From contig NZ_JBHZGL010000001.1 of assembly GCF_051900415.1 (NCBI RefSeq), positions 124,001 to 188,000 of the forward strand: 64,000 nucleotides of DNA. Reading direction: 5' to 3'. The stretch is from Frateuria_A sp051900415 (GTDB taxonomy: Bacteria; Pseudomonadota; Gammaproteobacteria; Xanthomonadales; Rhodanobacteraceae). Below the pieces are notes generated by a model. It saw only the letters and a program-made list of their open reading frames with translations. It had not been told where the DNA came from and did no database searches. A program made the translations under genes and the position numbers. Of the stretch, positions 18,835 to 27,647 are shown in pieces (the first letter of the stretch is position 1; each line of letters begins with the position of its first letter).

Positions 18835-19428
18835 TCAGGCCGCCTTCACCTCGAACGTCTCGCTCGTCACCGGCTTGCCATCGATGGCGATCTCCACCTT
18901 GTACTTGCCAGCCGGCCAGTCGTTCGGGTTGCGCAGCTTGAAGGTGGTGGTGGCGGGGCCGTCGGTGGCGATGGTCTGGCTGATCGTGGTGACGTCCTGG
19001 CCCTTGCCCTCCAGGTAGCTGAAGTGCGCGCTCAGGGTGGCGCCGGTGGTCGTGCCGGTGGTCGCGACGCTGGCGTAGATGGTGTTCTGCGAGGCGTCGA
19101 AGGAGGTCATCGGCTTGGCGATCTTGTAGCCGGCGGTGACGGCCTCGCCCATCTGTACCTGGTCGACCTTGAACACCTCGGTGGCGGCTGGCGTAACGGC
19201 AGCGCTGGTGCCGGCGGCCGCGGGTGCAGCGGCCGTGCCGGCGGCGGCCGGGAGTGGCGCGGAGGTAGCCGGCGTCGGAGCGGTATGCGCCACCGCCGGC
19301 GCCGGGGCGGTGCTGGCGGCCGGTGGCGTGGTGGCCGTTTCGTTTTCGTGCTTGCCGCAGGCGGCGAGCAGCAGCAGGCCGGCCAGGGCCATGCCGTGCA
19401 GGGCGAGCGAGCGGGTCTGGATCGTCAT
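18835..19428 (-). CDS. Lipoprotein of unknown function with Ala/Pro/Thr-rich linker
   Basis: This 197-residue protein has a lipoprotein signal ending LLLLAAC (Cys about 24). A flexible region rich in Ala, Pro and Thr runs to about residue 85. A compact C-terminal domain follows, with FKLRNPNDWPAGKYKVEIAIDG, a beta-sandwich-like pattern also seen in periplasmic immunoglobulin-like domains. The linker suggests that the globular domain is held away from the membrane. No enzymatic motif is present. Neighbours give no clear functional link. Confidence 0.8.
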   Translation of the reverse strand: MTIQTRSLALHGMALAGLLLLAACGKHENETATTPPAASTAPAPAVAHTAPTPATSAPLPAAAGTAAAPAAAGTSAAVTPAATEVFKVDQVQMGEAVTAGYKIAKPMTSFDASQNTIYASVATTGTTTGATLSAHFSYLEGKGQDVTTISQTIATDGPATTTFKLRNPNDWPAGKYKVEIAIDGKPVTSETFEVKAA

Positions 19429-19527
19429 GGCGGGTATCCCGTGGTCTTCGATGGCCGCAGGGGCGGCTTTCGAAAAAGGCTAGCGCCGCCGATCTGAAGC
19501 GCCGATTACCGGGCGCGCGCCTGTGTA

Positions 19528-20352
19528 CTACTGGCGCGCGGCACGCAGGTTGGCCGGTTCGGCGGCCGCATCGGTACTGCGGAACGGGTTGATATCCAGC
19601 CCGCCGCGGCGGGTGTAGCGCGCGTAGACGGCCAGCCGTTCGGGCGCGCAACGCGCGATCAGGTCAACGAAGATGCGCTCCACGCATTGTTCGTGGAACT
19701 CGTTGTGCGTGCGGAAGGACACCAGGTAACGCAACAGCCCGGCGTGGTCGATCGGCGCGCCGCGGTAGGCGATCTGCACGCTGCCCCAATCCGGCTGGCC
19801 GGTGACCGGGCAGTTCGAGCGCAGCAGGTGCGAGAGCAGGGTTTCTTCCACCGGCGCGGCGTTGTGGTTGGCGCTCAGGTAACCGGCGTTGGGCGGGCCG
19901 TAGTCGTCGATCTCCAGCGGCTGGTCGTCGAGGAGCTCACCGGGGAGATCGGTGATCGCGTGGCCGCCTGCGGTCGGGGCGCTCAGCGTGACCGAGACAG
20001 GCGCACCGGCGGCGGCGGAAAGATCGCGCACCAGCGTGTCGTGCAGGGCGGTGGCGTCGATCTTCTCCTGCGAGAAGCCGTTCAGGTACAGCTTGAAGGA
20101 CTTCGATTCAATGATGTTCGGCGAGCCGGCGGGCACGCGGAATTCGGCCAGCGCCACCTGCGGCTTGCCGCGGGCGTCGAGCCAGGAGAGCTCGTAGGCG
20201 TTCCAGATGTCCACGCCGCTGAAGGGCAGCGGCTCAAGGACGCCGATCTCGACGCGCTTCTGTTCGCGCGGGATCGGAAACAGCAGGGACGGGTCGTAGC
20301 GGTCGGCGTAGATGGTGGTCTTGCCGAGGGGGGAGTGTTCGGGGGTGCTCAT
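19528..20352 (-). CDS. queF: NADPH-dependent 7-cyano-7-deazaguanine reductase QueF
   Basis: This 274-residue protein is of the long (two-domain, YqcD-type) QueF class. It reduces preQ0 to preQ1, the last soluble step of queuosine synthesis before insertion into tRNA. The family motif ESKS at residues 82-85 with FKLYLNGF, and the catalytic cysteine Cys181 in RSNCPVTGQPDWG, are both present. FHEQCVERIFVDL is the substrate-site segment. Length and motif positions match the family. No other queuosine genes are in the window. The gene is isolated between the lipoprotein gene and a large inverted repeat. Confidence 0.95.
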   Translation of the reverse strand: MSTPEHSPLGKTTIYADRYDPSLLFPIPREQKRVEIGVLEPLPFSGVDIWNAYELSWLDARGKPQVALAEFRVPAGSPNIIESKSFKLYLNGFSQEKIDATALHDTLVRDLSAAAGAPVSVTLSAPTAGGHAITDLPGELLDDQPLEIDDYGPPNAGYLSANHNAAPVEETLLSHLLRSNCPVTGQPDWGSVQIAYRGAPIDHAGLLRYLVSFRTHNEFHEQCVERIFVDLIARCAPERLAVYARYTRRGGLDINPFRSTDAAAEPANLRAARQ

Positions 20353-20381
20353 GGCGGCAAGTGTAGCTTTTAGCTGCCTCG

Positions 20382-20531
20382 CCCCTGCACTTATCAGGGA
20401 TGGGGGAGAGAGCTGGGGTGAGGGGGCGCGCTTGCGGGGAACCCAACTATTGCAAGCGTGCGCGACAAGCGTTTCCGCGAGCCCCGGCCCTCACCCCAAC
20501 CCTCTCCCCCATCTCTGATAAGTGCAGGGGG
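20382..20531. repeat. Large inverted repeat of CCCTCTCCC family
   Basis: A left arm reading GCCCCTGCACTTATCAGGGATGG followed by GGGAGAG and GGGGTGAGGG is mirrored about 90 bases later by CCCTCACCCC, CTCTCCCCC and ATCTCTGATAAGTGCAGGG. Together the arms approach 45 bases each. It sits between queF and the aldo-keto reductase gene, both transcribed leftward, and could act as a transcription barrier. Confidence 0.85.
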
Positions 20532-20551
20532 AGAGGGCTTCAAAGCGTGCG

Positions 20552-21544
20552 TCAGGCGTTGACCATCTGCATCGACGGACCGGCGTAGCGGTCGCCCGCC
20601 GCCGCGTTGGGCGGGAACACCGCATCGATCGCCGCACGCTCGGTGGTGGAGAGCCTCACGTCCAGTGCGCCCAGGTTCTCGTCCAGCCGCGAGCGGCGGC
20701 GGGTGCCGGGGATGGCCAGCACGTCCTCGCCCTGCGCCAGCACCCAGGCCAGCGCCAGTTGTGCGGGCGAGCAGCCCTTGTCGGCGGCCAGCTTCTTCAC
20801 CTCGTCCACCAGCGCCAGGTTGCGGGCGAAGTTCTCGCCCTGGAAACGCGGGTTGTGGCGGCGGAAGTCGTCGGCCTCGAAGTCGTCCGGCGAGCGGATC
20901 GCGCCGGTAAGGAAGCCGCGCCCCAGCGGCGAGTAGGCAACCAGGCTGACGCCGAGCCGGCGGCAGGCGGCAAGCATGCCGTTCTCCTGCGGGTCGCGCG
21001 TCCACAATGAGAACTCGCTCTGCAGCGCGGCGATCGGGTGCACCGTGCAGGCGCGCGTCAGGGTCTGGCCGGAGGCCTCGGACAGGCCCAGGTAGCGCAC
21101 CTTGCCGGCCTTAACCAGTTCGGCCATGGCGCCGACGGTTTCCTCGATCGGCACGCTGGGATCGACGCGGTGCTGGTAGTAGAGGTCGATCGTCTCGACG
21201 CCGAGGCGTTTCAAGCTGCCATCGCAGGACGCGCGCACGTATTCCGGACGGCCGTTGACGCCCCGTGCCGACGGATTGGCCGGATCGCGCACGATGCCGA
21301 ACTTGGTGGCGATGAAGGCCTGCTCGCGGCGGCCCTTGATCGCACGGCCGACCAGTTCCTCGTTGGTGTGCGGGCCATACATGTCGGCGGTGTCCAGCAG
21401 CGTGAGGCCGCGGTCCAGTGCGTGCTGGATGGTGGCGATCGACTCGGCGTCGTCGTGCGCGCCGTAGAAGTCGCTCATGCCCATGCAGCCGAGGCCGAGG
21501 GCGGAAACCTGGGGGCCGTTGCGGCCGAGCGTGCGCATTTCCAT
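20552..21544 (-). CDS. Aldo/keto reductase (AKR13-like)
   Basis: This 330-residue TIM-barrel oxidoreductase has the catalytic tetrad Asp and Tyr in LLDTADMYG, Lys in FIATKFG and His in YYQHRVD. NADPH-binding features lie near the C-terminus (IPGTRRRSRLDENLGAL). It is close to the AKR13 and YajO-like group that reduces aldehydes and ketones. It is transcribed away from a LysR regulator gene with a 117-base shared upstream region, so it is the likely target of that regulator. Natural substrate is unknown. Confidence 0.9.
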   Translation of the reverse strand: MEMRTLGRNGPQVSALGLGCMGMSDFYGAHDDAESIATIQHALDRGLTLLDTADMYGPHTNEELVGRAIKGRREQAFIATKFGIVRDPANPSARGVNGRPEYVRASCDGSLKRLGVETIDLYYQHRVDPSVPIEETVGAMAELVKAGKVRYLGLSEASGQTLTRACTVHPIAALQSEFSLWTRDPQENGMLAACRRLGVSLVAYSPLGRGFLTGAIRSPDDFEADDFRRHNPRFQGENFARNLALVDEVKKLAADKGCSPAQLALAWVLAQGEDVLAIPGTRRRSRLDENLGALDVRLSTTERAAIDAVFPPNAAAGDRYAGPSMQMVNA

Positions 21545-21614
21545 GGGACTACTCCTGGTGGGATGGCGAAGCTACGCCGTGGAAGGTGTGCGCATCGTGC
21601 GTTCGGACAGCGAT

Positions 21615-21636
21615 CCGATAAATACTCAATAATCGG
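21615..21636. promoter_or_regulatory. Candidate LysR operator between aldo-keto reductase and LysR genes
   Basis: CCGAT and ATCGG form a dyad around an AT-rich centre, with a T-N11-A arrangement (T21619 and A21631) typical of LysR boxes. A second small palindrome, TTCCATTTGGAA, lies at 21645-21656 just ahead of the LysR start. Position between divergent genes supports regulation. Confidence 0.5.
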
Positions 21637-21661
21637 TAACAACTTTCCATTTGGAACAACA

Positions 21662-22576
21662 ATGGACCGCCTGCATGCCATGCGGCTGTACACCCGCATC
21701 GTGGAGCTGGGCAGCTTCACCGCCGCAGCCGATGACCTGGACCTGCCGCGCGCCACCGTTACCCACACCATCAAGGCGCTGGAAGCGCGGCTGGGCGCGC
21801 AGTTGCTGCAACGGACCACCCGCCGCGTACGGGTCACCTGCGAGGGCAAGACCTACTACCAGCACTGCGTGCGCCTGCTGGCCGACGTGGACGAGGTGGA
21901 GACGAACTTCCGCGAGGCGGCGCTCGTGCCGCGCGGCCGGCTGCGCGTGGACCTGCCGGCGGCGCTGGGACGGCTGCTGGTGATCCCCGCTTTGCCCGAG
22001 TTCCTGGCGCGCTTTCCGCAGATCGAACTGGACGTGGGCACCGGCGACCGCTTCGTCGACTTGGTGCGCGAGGGCGTGGACTGCGCGCTGCGCGTGGGCG
22101 ATCCGGGCGACACCGGCATGGTTGGCCGGCGCATCGCGACGCTGCCGCAGATCACCGTGGCGAGCGCGGACTACGTGCGCCGACACGACAAGCCGAAGAC
22201 GCTGGCCGATCTCGAGGACGGGCACTATGCCGTGCATTGGGCCTCGCCGACCACGCGCCGGCCCGAGCCGCTGGAGTTCGTGGTGGGCCGGCGCCGGCGC
22301 GAGATCACGTTGCCGGGACGAATCACCGTGAACGGCGCCGATGCCTATCTGGCGTGCTGTCGTGCGGGGCTGGGGATTGCGCAGTTCTCGCATTACCGCA
22401 TCGCCGACGAGCTGGCCGACGGGCGCATGTGCGAGTTGTTGCCGGAGGTCCGGCCGCCGGCATTGCCGATGACGGTGCTGTATCCACCGCAGCGGCAGAT
22501 GCCGGCGCGGTTGCGGGTGTTCATCGACTGGCTGGTGGAGCGGGCGGCACTGCAGTTCGGGAGCCGGGGTGCGTAG
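21662..22576 (+). CDS. LysR-family transcription regulator
   Basis: This 304-residue protein has an N-terminal winged helix-turn-helix (residues about 4-62, FTAAADDLDLPRATVTHTIKALEARLG) and a C-terminal effector domain with GVDCALRVGDP and CRAGLGIAQFSHY. It belongs to the CrgA/DmlR-like branch. The ATG is used although the ribosome site is poor. It is divergent from the aldo-keto reductase gene, so autoregulation and control of that gene are expected. The stop codon TAG lies inside the start of a GTAGGGTGGGC-type repeat. Confidence 0.92.
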   Translation: MDRLHAMRLYTRIVELGSFTAAADDLDLPRATVTHTIKALEARLGAQLLQRTTRRVRVTCEGKTYYQHCVRLLADVDEVETNFREAALVPRGRLRVDLPAALGRLLVIPALPEFLARFPQIELDVGTGDRFVDLVREGVDCALRVGDPGDTGMVGRRIATLPQITVASADYVRRHDKPKTLADLEDGHYAVHWASPTTRRPEPLEFVVGRRRREITLPGRITVNGADAYLACCRAGLGIAQFSHYRIADELADGRMCELLPEVRPPALPMTVLYPPQRQMPARLRVFIDWLVERAALQFGSRGA

Positions 22577-22617
22577 GGTGGGCTGCAGCCCACCATCGAT
22601 CCCGCGGCGGTGGGCTG
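22573..22617. repeat. GTAGGGTGGGC-type palindromic repeat (copy B2, decayed right arm)
   Basis: GTAGGGTGGGCTGCAGCCCACC forms a short hairpin and is followed by GGTGGGCTGAAGCC, a partial second unit. The first bases supply the TAG stop of the LysR gene. The full form of this family is at 32396. Confidence 0.75.
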
Positions 22618-22639
22618 AAGCCGTCCTTGCGATGGCTTC

Positions 22640-23383
22640 TTACATGCGCGGCAAACCGTGCCGCGGTACCGACGTGCCGAATGTCTCCGCGGTCAACGGC
22701 GCCCCGGCCGCCGCAAGCGCAGCACGCTGCTCCGAAAGCGGCTGGCGCAACATCGCGTCCTCCAGCCGGGCCAGCTTGCAGAACGGCTCCAGCGCCAGCA
22801 CGCGCGCCACGAACGCCGCACTGCGCGGCCAATGCGCCGCATCGATCGCAAAGCGCACGAACGCCGCCGTCCTGAACATGCAGGCGATCGCGATGTCGGC
22901 GATCGACACCGCGCCGAAAAGGAATCCCCCGGCCGGCAACTGCGTCTCCAGGTAGTCCAGCGCGCGCGGGATGTGCCGCTCCAGCGTTTCCTGCACCACC
23001 GTCTCGTCGGTGGCCTCGCCGAACACGTAGCGGCGGATCGCCTTCTGGTAGAACAGCCGCCAGATCAGCGCGTCGGCTAGCGCGGTATCGGCGTATTCCT
23101 CCAGCCAGCGCGCCCGCGCGCGATCGGCCGGATCGGCCGGATAGAGCGACGGTTGCGGGCGAGTGTCCTCCAGGTACTGGCAGATCACCGACGAATCGTT
23201 GAACACGCGCCCGTCCTCGATCAGCACCGGGATGCGCCGCAAGGGACTCATGTGCTCGAACGCCTCGTTGCCGATGAACGGCGCGATCGGGTCGATCGCA
23301 TAGGCCAGGCCTTTGAGTTCCATGCACACCAGCACCTTGCGCACGTAGGGCGAGACATAGTTGCCGATCACGGTGAGGGCCAT
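22640..23383 (-). CDS. Glutathione S-transferase family protein
   Basis: This 247-residue protein has a thioredoxin-like N-terminal domain (NYVSPYVRKVLVCMELKGLAY, then RRIPVLIEDGRVFNDSSVICQYLED, the glutathione-binding segment). An all-helical C-terminal domain contains GAVSIADIAIACMF, the conserved N-capping box region. It conjugates or otherwise uses glutathione, and its substrate is unknown. The ATG at 23383 follows CGGAG. A longer frame without conservation was not used. It is divergent from the S9 peptidase gene. Confidence 0.9.
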   Translation of the reverse strand: MALTVIGNYVSPYVRKVLVCMELKGLAYAIDPIAPFIGNEAFEHMSPLRRIPVLIEDGRVFNDSSVICQYLEDTRPQPSLYPADPADRARARWLEEYADTALADALIWRLFYQKAIRRYVFGEATDETVVQETLERHIPRALDYLETQLPAGGFLFGAVSIADIAIACMFRTAAFVRFAIDAAHWPRSAAFVARVLALEPFCKLARLEDAMLRQPLSEQRAALAAAGAPLTAETFGTSVPRHGLPRM

Positions 23384-23525
23384 TGGCGCACTCCGGGGAA
23401 GGGAAGCGCGAGCGTGCCGTTGCGTCGTCCGCACCGTCAACGCCCCCCACTAATGGCATGGGTCCCATGACTTTAGGCAGGGTAGGATCGATCCGGTTCG
23501 CAAGTCCTGAAAAAGGGGAAACACG

Positions 23526-25850
23526 ATGGCATCGATGATTGGCAGCTCGCGCCTGGCGGGCGCGCTGGCACTGGCCCTGGCGGCCACCGGCGCAATGGCG
23601 CAGGGCCACACGCTGACCAGGGACGACTATGCACGCGCGGAGCGCTTTCTGGGCAACAACACCGCACCGCTGGTCGACCACGCGATCGGACGCGTGACCT
23701 GGCTGGATGACGGCCATTTCTGGTACGTCGACCACGATGCCAAGGGCGATCACTACCGCGTGATGGACGCGGCCACGGGCAAGGTCTCCGACGCGTTCGA
23801 CCAGCCGCGGCTCGCCGCTGCGCTGGGCAAGGCGCTGGCCAAGCCGGTGAAGGCCGACAAACTCGGCATCCGCGAGTACGTGGTGGCCGCCGACGGCCGT
23901 CTGGACATCCAGCTCAATGGCAAGCACTACCTGTGCGACCTCAAGCCCGCACAAGGCGAATGCGTGGTCAAGAAGGCCGGCAAGGAGCCGGGCGTGCTCT
24001 CGCCCGACAAGAAGAACGAGGCCTTCATCCGCGACTGGAACCTGTGGTTGCGCGACGTCGCCAGCGGCAAGGAGACCCAGCTCACCACCGACGGCGTGAA
24101 GAACTTCGGCTACGCCACCGACAACGCCGGCTGGAAGCACACCGACAACGCCATCCTGGTGTGGTCGCCCGACTCGAAGCAGATCGCCACCTTCCAGCAG
24201 GACGAGCGCAAGACCGGCGACATGTATCTGCTCAAGACGCAGGTTGGTCATTCCGAACTCGACCAGTGGAAGGGTCCGCTGGCCGGCGACAAGAACGTGA
24301 CCATGATCGAGCGCGTCGTGATCGACGTGCCCTCGAAGAAGGTCGTGCGCCTGAAGATGGCGCCGGACCAGCACCGCTCGACCCTGTGCGACGACATCAG
24401 TTGCGGCCCCGAGGGCGGCTGGGATGACGTGAAGTGGTCGAGCGACGGCAAGTCGGTGGCCTTCGTCTCCACCTCGCGCTACCACAAGGACGAATGGTTC
24501 CGCATCGCCGATCCGAAGACCGGCGAGGTGCGCACCGTGTTCGAAGAGCACGTGCCGACCTACTACGAGAGCGGCAATGGCCAGGTCAATTGGTTCTACC
24601 TGCCCGAAAGCCACGAGGCGATCTGGTTCTCCGAGCGCAACGACTGGGGCAACCTGTACCTGTACGACCTTCAGACCGGCAAGCTCAAGCACGCCATCAC
24701 TACCGGCGAGGGCAACGTCACCGAGGTGCTCAAGGTCGATCCGAAGACGCGTACCGTGTGGTTCCGCGGCGTCGGCCGCACGAACGGCGTGAATCCCTAC
24801 TACCAGCAGTTCTTCAAGGTCAGCCTGGACGGTGGCAAGCCGGTGCTGCTGACGCCCGAGGCGGCCAACCACGAGATCACGCTCTCGCCGGACGGCCACG
24901 CCTTTGTCGACAGCTACTCCACGCCGACCGACGCGCCAGTGACCGTGCTGCGCGACAGCGGCGACGGCCACACGCTCGCCACCGTCGCCAAGGCCGACAT
25001 CAGCCGCCTGCGCGCGGCCGGCTGGGTGGCGCCGACGCCGATCACGGTGAAGGCGCGCGATGGCAAGACCGATCTCTACGGCATGCTGTTCAAGCCGACG
25101 AACTTCGACCCGCACAAGAAGTACCCGGTCATCGACTATATCTATCCCGGTCCGCAGACCGGTTCGGTGCGCGGGCGCAACTTCCTGTCCGCGCGCGGTG
25201 ACAACCAGGCGCTGGCGGAGCTGGGCTTCATCGTGGTGGCGCTCGACGGCATGGGCACGCCGTGGCGCTCGAAGTCTTTCCACGACACCTGGTACGGCAA
25301 CATGGGCGACAACACGCTGCCCGACCAGGTCGCCGGCATCAAGGAACTGGCCAAGCGCTACAGCTGGATCGACCTCGATCGCGTCGGCATCTGGGGCCAC
25401 TCCGGCGGCGGCAACGCCACGGCGGATGCGATGTTCCGCTACCCGGACTTCTTCAAGGTCGGCTGGTCCGAGAGCGGCAACCACGACAACCGCAACTACG
25501 AGGACGACTGGGCCGAGAAGTACCAGGGCCCGCTGGTGGTGAACAAGGACGGCACCACCAACTACGACGACCAGGCCAACCAGAACCACGCGGACAAGCT
25601 CAAGGGCAAGTTGATGCTGGTCCACGGCACGCTGGACGACAACGTGCCGCCGTCCAACACGCTGCTGGTCGCCGATGCGCTGATCAAGGCGAACAAGGAC
25701 TTCGACCTGCTGCTGATCCCCAACGTGCACCACGGCTACGGCAAGGAGAAGGGCTCATACGCCATGCGCCGGCGCTGGGACTACTTCGTGACCAACCTCG
25801 CCGGCAACACGCCGCCGAAGGACTACGCGATCACGGTGCCGAAGGACTGA
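23526..25850 (+). CDS. Secreted S9-family prolyl peptidase (DPP IV-like)
   Basis: This 774-residue protein has a signal peptide ending near GAMAQ (about residue 25). An N-terminal beta-propeller region covers about residues 40-510. A C-terminal alpha/beta hydrolase domain has the nucleophile Ser626 in GHSGGGN, Asp in HGTLDDNVPP (about 704-705) and His in VHHGYG (735-736). DPP IV proteins usually have GWSYGG around the serine; the GHSGGG form marks a distinct bacterial subgroup. It likely cleaves peptides in the periplasm. The ATG follows AAAGGGGAAA. A perfect stem-loop after the stop probably ends transcription. Confidence 0.9.
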   Translation: MASMIGSSRLAGALALALAATGAMAQGHTLTRDDYARAERFLGNNTAPLVDHAIGRVTWLDDGHFWYVDHDAKGDHYRVMDAATGKVSDAFDQPRLAAALGKALAKPVKADKLGIREYVVAADGRLDIQLNGKHYLCDLKPAQGECVVKKAGKEPGVLSPDKKNEAFIRDWNLWLRDVASGKETQLTTDGVKNFGYATDNAGWKHTDNAILVWSPDSKQIATFQQDERKTGDMYLLKTQVGHSELDQWKGPLAGDKNVTMIERVVIDVPSKKVVRLKMAPDQHRSTLCDDISCGPEGGWDDVKWSSDGKSVAFVSTSRYHKDEWFRIADPKTGEVRTVFEEHVPTYYESGNGQVNWFYLPESHEAIWFSERNDWGNLYLYDLQTGKLKHAITTGEGNVTEVLKVDPKTRTVWFRGVGRTNGVNPYYQQFFKVSLDGGKPVLLTPEAANHEITLSPDGHAFVDSYSTPTDAPVTVLRDSGDGHTLATVAKADISRLRAAGWVAPTPITVKARDGKTDLYGMLFKPTNFDPHKKYPVIDYIYPGPQTGSVRGRNFLSARGDNQALAELGFIVVALDGMGTPWRSKSFHDTWYGNMGDNTLPDQVAGIKELAKRYSWIDLDRVGIWGHSGGGNATADAMFRYPDFFKVGWSESGNHDNRNYEDDWAEKYQGPLVVNKDGTTNYDDQANQNHADKLKGKLMLVHGTLDDNVPPSNTLLVADALIKANKDFDLLLIPNVHHGYGKEKGSYAMRRRWDYFVTNLAGNTPPKDYAITVPKD

Positions 25851-25859
25851 GGCTCGATG

Positions 25860-25886
25860 GGCGCGACCAGGCATTCTGGTCGCGCC
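25860..25886 (+). terminator. Perfect stem-loop after the S9 peptidase
   Basis: GGCGCGACCAG and CTGGTCGCGCC pair perfectly (eleven base pairs) around a GCATT loop, starting nine bases after the stop. It lacks a T run. It may end transcription or protect the 3' end. Confidence 0.6.
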
Positions 25887-25900
25887 TCTGGCGGAAGCCT

Positions 25901-25963
25901 TGTAGGAGCGCATCCTGTGCGCTAACGGATGTCCCAAGGTCGCGCACAGGGTGCGCTCCTGCA
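25901..25963. repeat. TGTAGGAGCG-family palindromic repeat (copy A2)
   Basis: TGTAGGAGCGCATCC and GGGTGCGCTCCTGCA flank a centre with GTCGCGC. The right end carries one change (TGCA for TACA). It lies between the convergent S9 peptidase and halogenase genes. Confidence 0.8.
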
Positions 25964-25972
25964 GGAGATGGG

Positions 25973-27589
25973 CTAGGCGGCCGAAACGACGCCCTCGACC
26001 GGCGCCAGGTCGAACAGCGCCGGCGGTGGCCCGCTGCACTCGGGCAGGCCATCGACGGGTGCACCATCGCGCGCCGCCAGTGCGGCGATCGCCCCGGCCA
26101 CTTCCTGCAGCAACGCCAGGTTGGTTTTCAGCCGCGCCCGCACGCCCGCATCGTCCAGTGACTCGTGCATGCCCTCGTTGAGCTCACGGAACCAGCCAAG
26201 CTTCCGCTGGTCGAGCATCTCCGCCGGCCGCTCCACCGGCGCCGTGGCGTGCCAGTCGCGGAACAGCGCCTGTACGCGCTCGTTGAGCTGCTGCACTTCC
26301 ATCAGCGCCGGCCCCAGCTCGGCGAACAGCGCCGTGTCGACCAGTCGCCGCTGGAACACCAGCTGGCACAGCACGCCCCAGTAGAACGCCTGGTCCCACA
26401 CGATCTTGCACGCCATCACCGCCGCGTTGCCGAACAGCGGGTACTGCTGGCGGAAGATCGCCAGCATGCTGTCGTAGAACGACTGGTAGAGCCGCTCGCT
26501 GTGGCGCACGCGCGGAGCCAGCGGCTGGCCCGCGCGGTCGGCGCGCACCAGCTCGCAGATGAAGGTGTTGGCCAGCGCGATGAAGTCGCTGCCCGGCGAG
26601 TAGAACGGATCGAGGAAAGCGCCCGCCTCGCCAGTGAGCGCCCAGCGGTCGGCGCTGAACACCTGCTTGCAGCCGTGCGAGTAGCTGCGCAGGAAGCGGA
26701 AGTCGAGCAGCGTGTCGCGATGGCGCGCCACCTCGCGCGCGACCTGCGGCTGGTGGCGGGCCAGCCATGCGAGTGCGCGGTCGAAGTCGCGATAGGTGTC
26801 CAGCGGATGCATGGCGGCGTCGGCGACGATGCCCACCGAGTGCGCACCCGAAGCGAGCGGAATCAGCCATACCCAGTAACCGGGCCCGCACAGGTGGTTG
26901 GTCGAGCGCCATCGCTCCGGCGGACGGCAGCGCGTGCGCCAGGTGGCGTCGTCGCACCAGTCGTCGATCGCCAGGCGCGCGTCCAGCCGGAACCAGGCGG
27001 CGTTGACGTGGTGGCCGTCGTCGCGCGTCAGGTCGAAGCGCCGGCGCAGCAGCGCCGCGCGGCCGGAGGCATCGAGCAGCCAGCGCGCCTGCAGGTCGTG
27101 CTGCGTGCCCTCGGTGTCCGTGTAGCGCACCGCGTGCAGCGCGCCGTCCTGGCCGACGTCGAGCTGGCGCACCACGGTGCCGGTGCGCAGGTCTATCCCG
27201 CGGCGGCGGGCTTCCTCGCCCAGGAAGGTTTCGAACAGGCCGCGGTCGAGCTGGTAGCTGAGCGCGGGAAATGCCTCGCTCAGGCCAAGCTCGGTGGCGC
27301 GGCCGATGTCGCCGCAGCCATCGGAAAAGAAGTAGCGCAGGCCGAACTTGTAGATCTGCGCATGGTGCAGGTAGTCGCGCAGGCCCAGGGTTTCCCGGAA
27401 GTAGTGCGCGCCGATGTCCACCGTCGACTCGCCGACTTTGTGCGCCGCCGGCGGCAGCGGATGCTGCTGGCGCTCGAGCACGACCACGTCCAGATCCGGA
27501 AACTCGCCGCGCAGTTGCAGCGCCAGGCACAGCCCGGCCAAGCCGCCGCCCAGGATGACGGCGTCGTGCACGGCGTGGGTTTCGGACAT
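25973..27589 (-). CDS. Flavin-dependent halogenase-like protein of a pigment (aryl polyene) operon
   Basis: This 538-residue protein has the FAD-binding motif GGGLAG at 14-19, the KVGEST segment at 51-56 and the diagnostic halogenase motif WVWLIP at 239-244 (WxWxIP). Lys81 in IYKFGLRY sits where the catalytic lysine of tryptophan halogenases is found. A second FAD contact, ALTGEAGAFLDPFYSPG, is intact. Xanthomonadins are brominated aryl polyenes and their cluster encodes a related halogenase, so halogenation of a polyene precursor is the best guess. It is the last gene of a minus-strand operon, 58 bases after the glycosyltransferase. A non-halogenating monooxygenase role cannot be excluded. 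Confidence 0.82.
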   Translation of the reverse strand: MSETHAVHDAVILGGGLAGLCLALQLRGEFPDLDVVVLERQQHPLPPAAHKVGESTVDIGAHYFRETLGLRDYLHHAQIYKFGLRYFFSDGCGDIGRATELGLSEAFPALSYQLDRGLFETFLGEEARRRGIDLRTGTVVRQLDVGQDGALHAVRYTDTEGTQHDLQARWLLDASGRAALLRRRFDLTRDDGHHVNAAWFRLDARLAIDDWCDDATWRTRCRPPERWRSTNHLCGPGYWVWLIPLASGAHSVGIVADAAMHPLDTYRDFDRALAWLARHQPQVAREVARHRDTLLDFRFLRSYSHGCKQVFSADRWALTGEAGAFLDPFYSPGSDFIALANTFICELVRADRAGQPLAPRVRHSERLYQSFYDSMLAIFRQQYPLFGNAAVMACKIVWDQAFYWGVLCQLVFQRRLVDTALFAELGPALMEVQQLNERVQALFRDWHATAPVERPAEMLDQRKLGWFRELNEGMHESLDDAGVRARLKTNLALLQEVAGAIAALAARDGAPVDGLPECSGPPPALFDLAPVEGVVSAA

Positions 27590-27647
27590 GCATCTCCCCT
27601 GCGGTTGGATGATTCCGGCAGGCCGCCCCCCGACGGCCGGTGGCGCC

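Noticed and set aside
23526..25850. Frameshift or broken active site in the S9 peptidase because GWSYGG is absent
   Set aside because: GHSGGG is a valid nucleophile elbow and the Asp and His residues are intact, so the gene is taken as functional.
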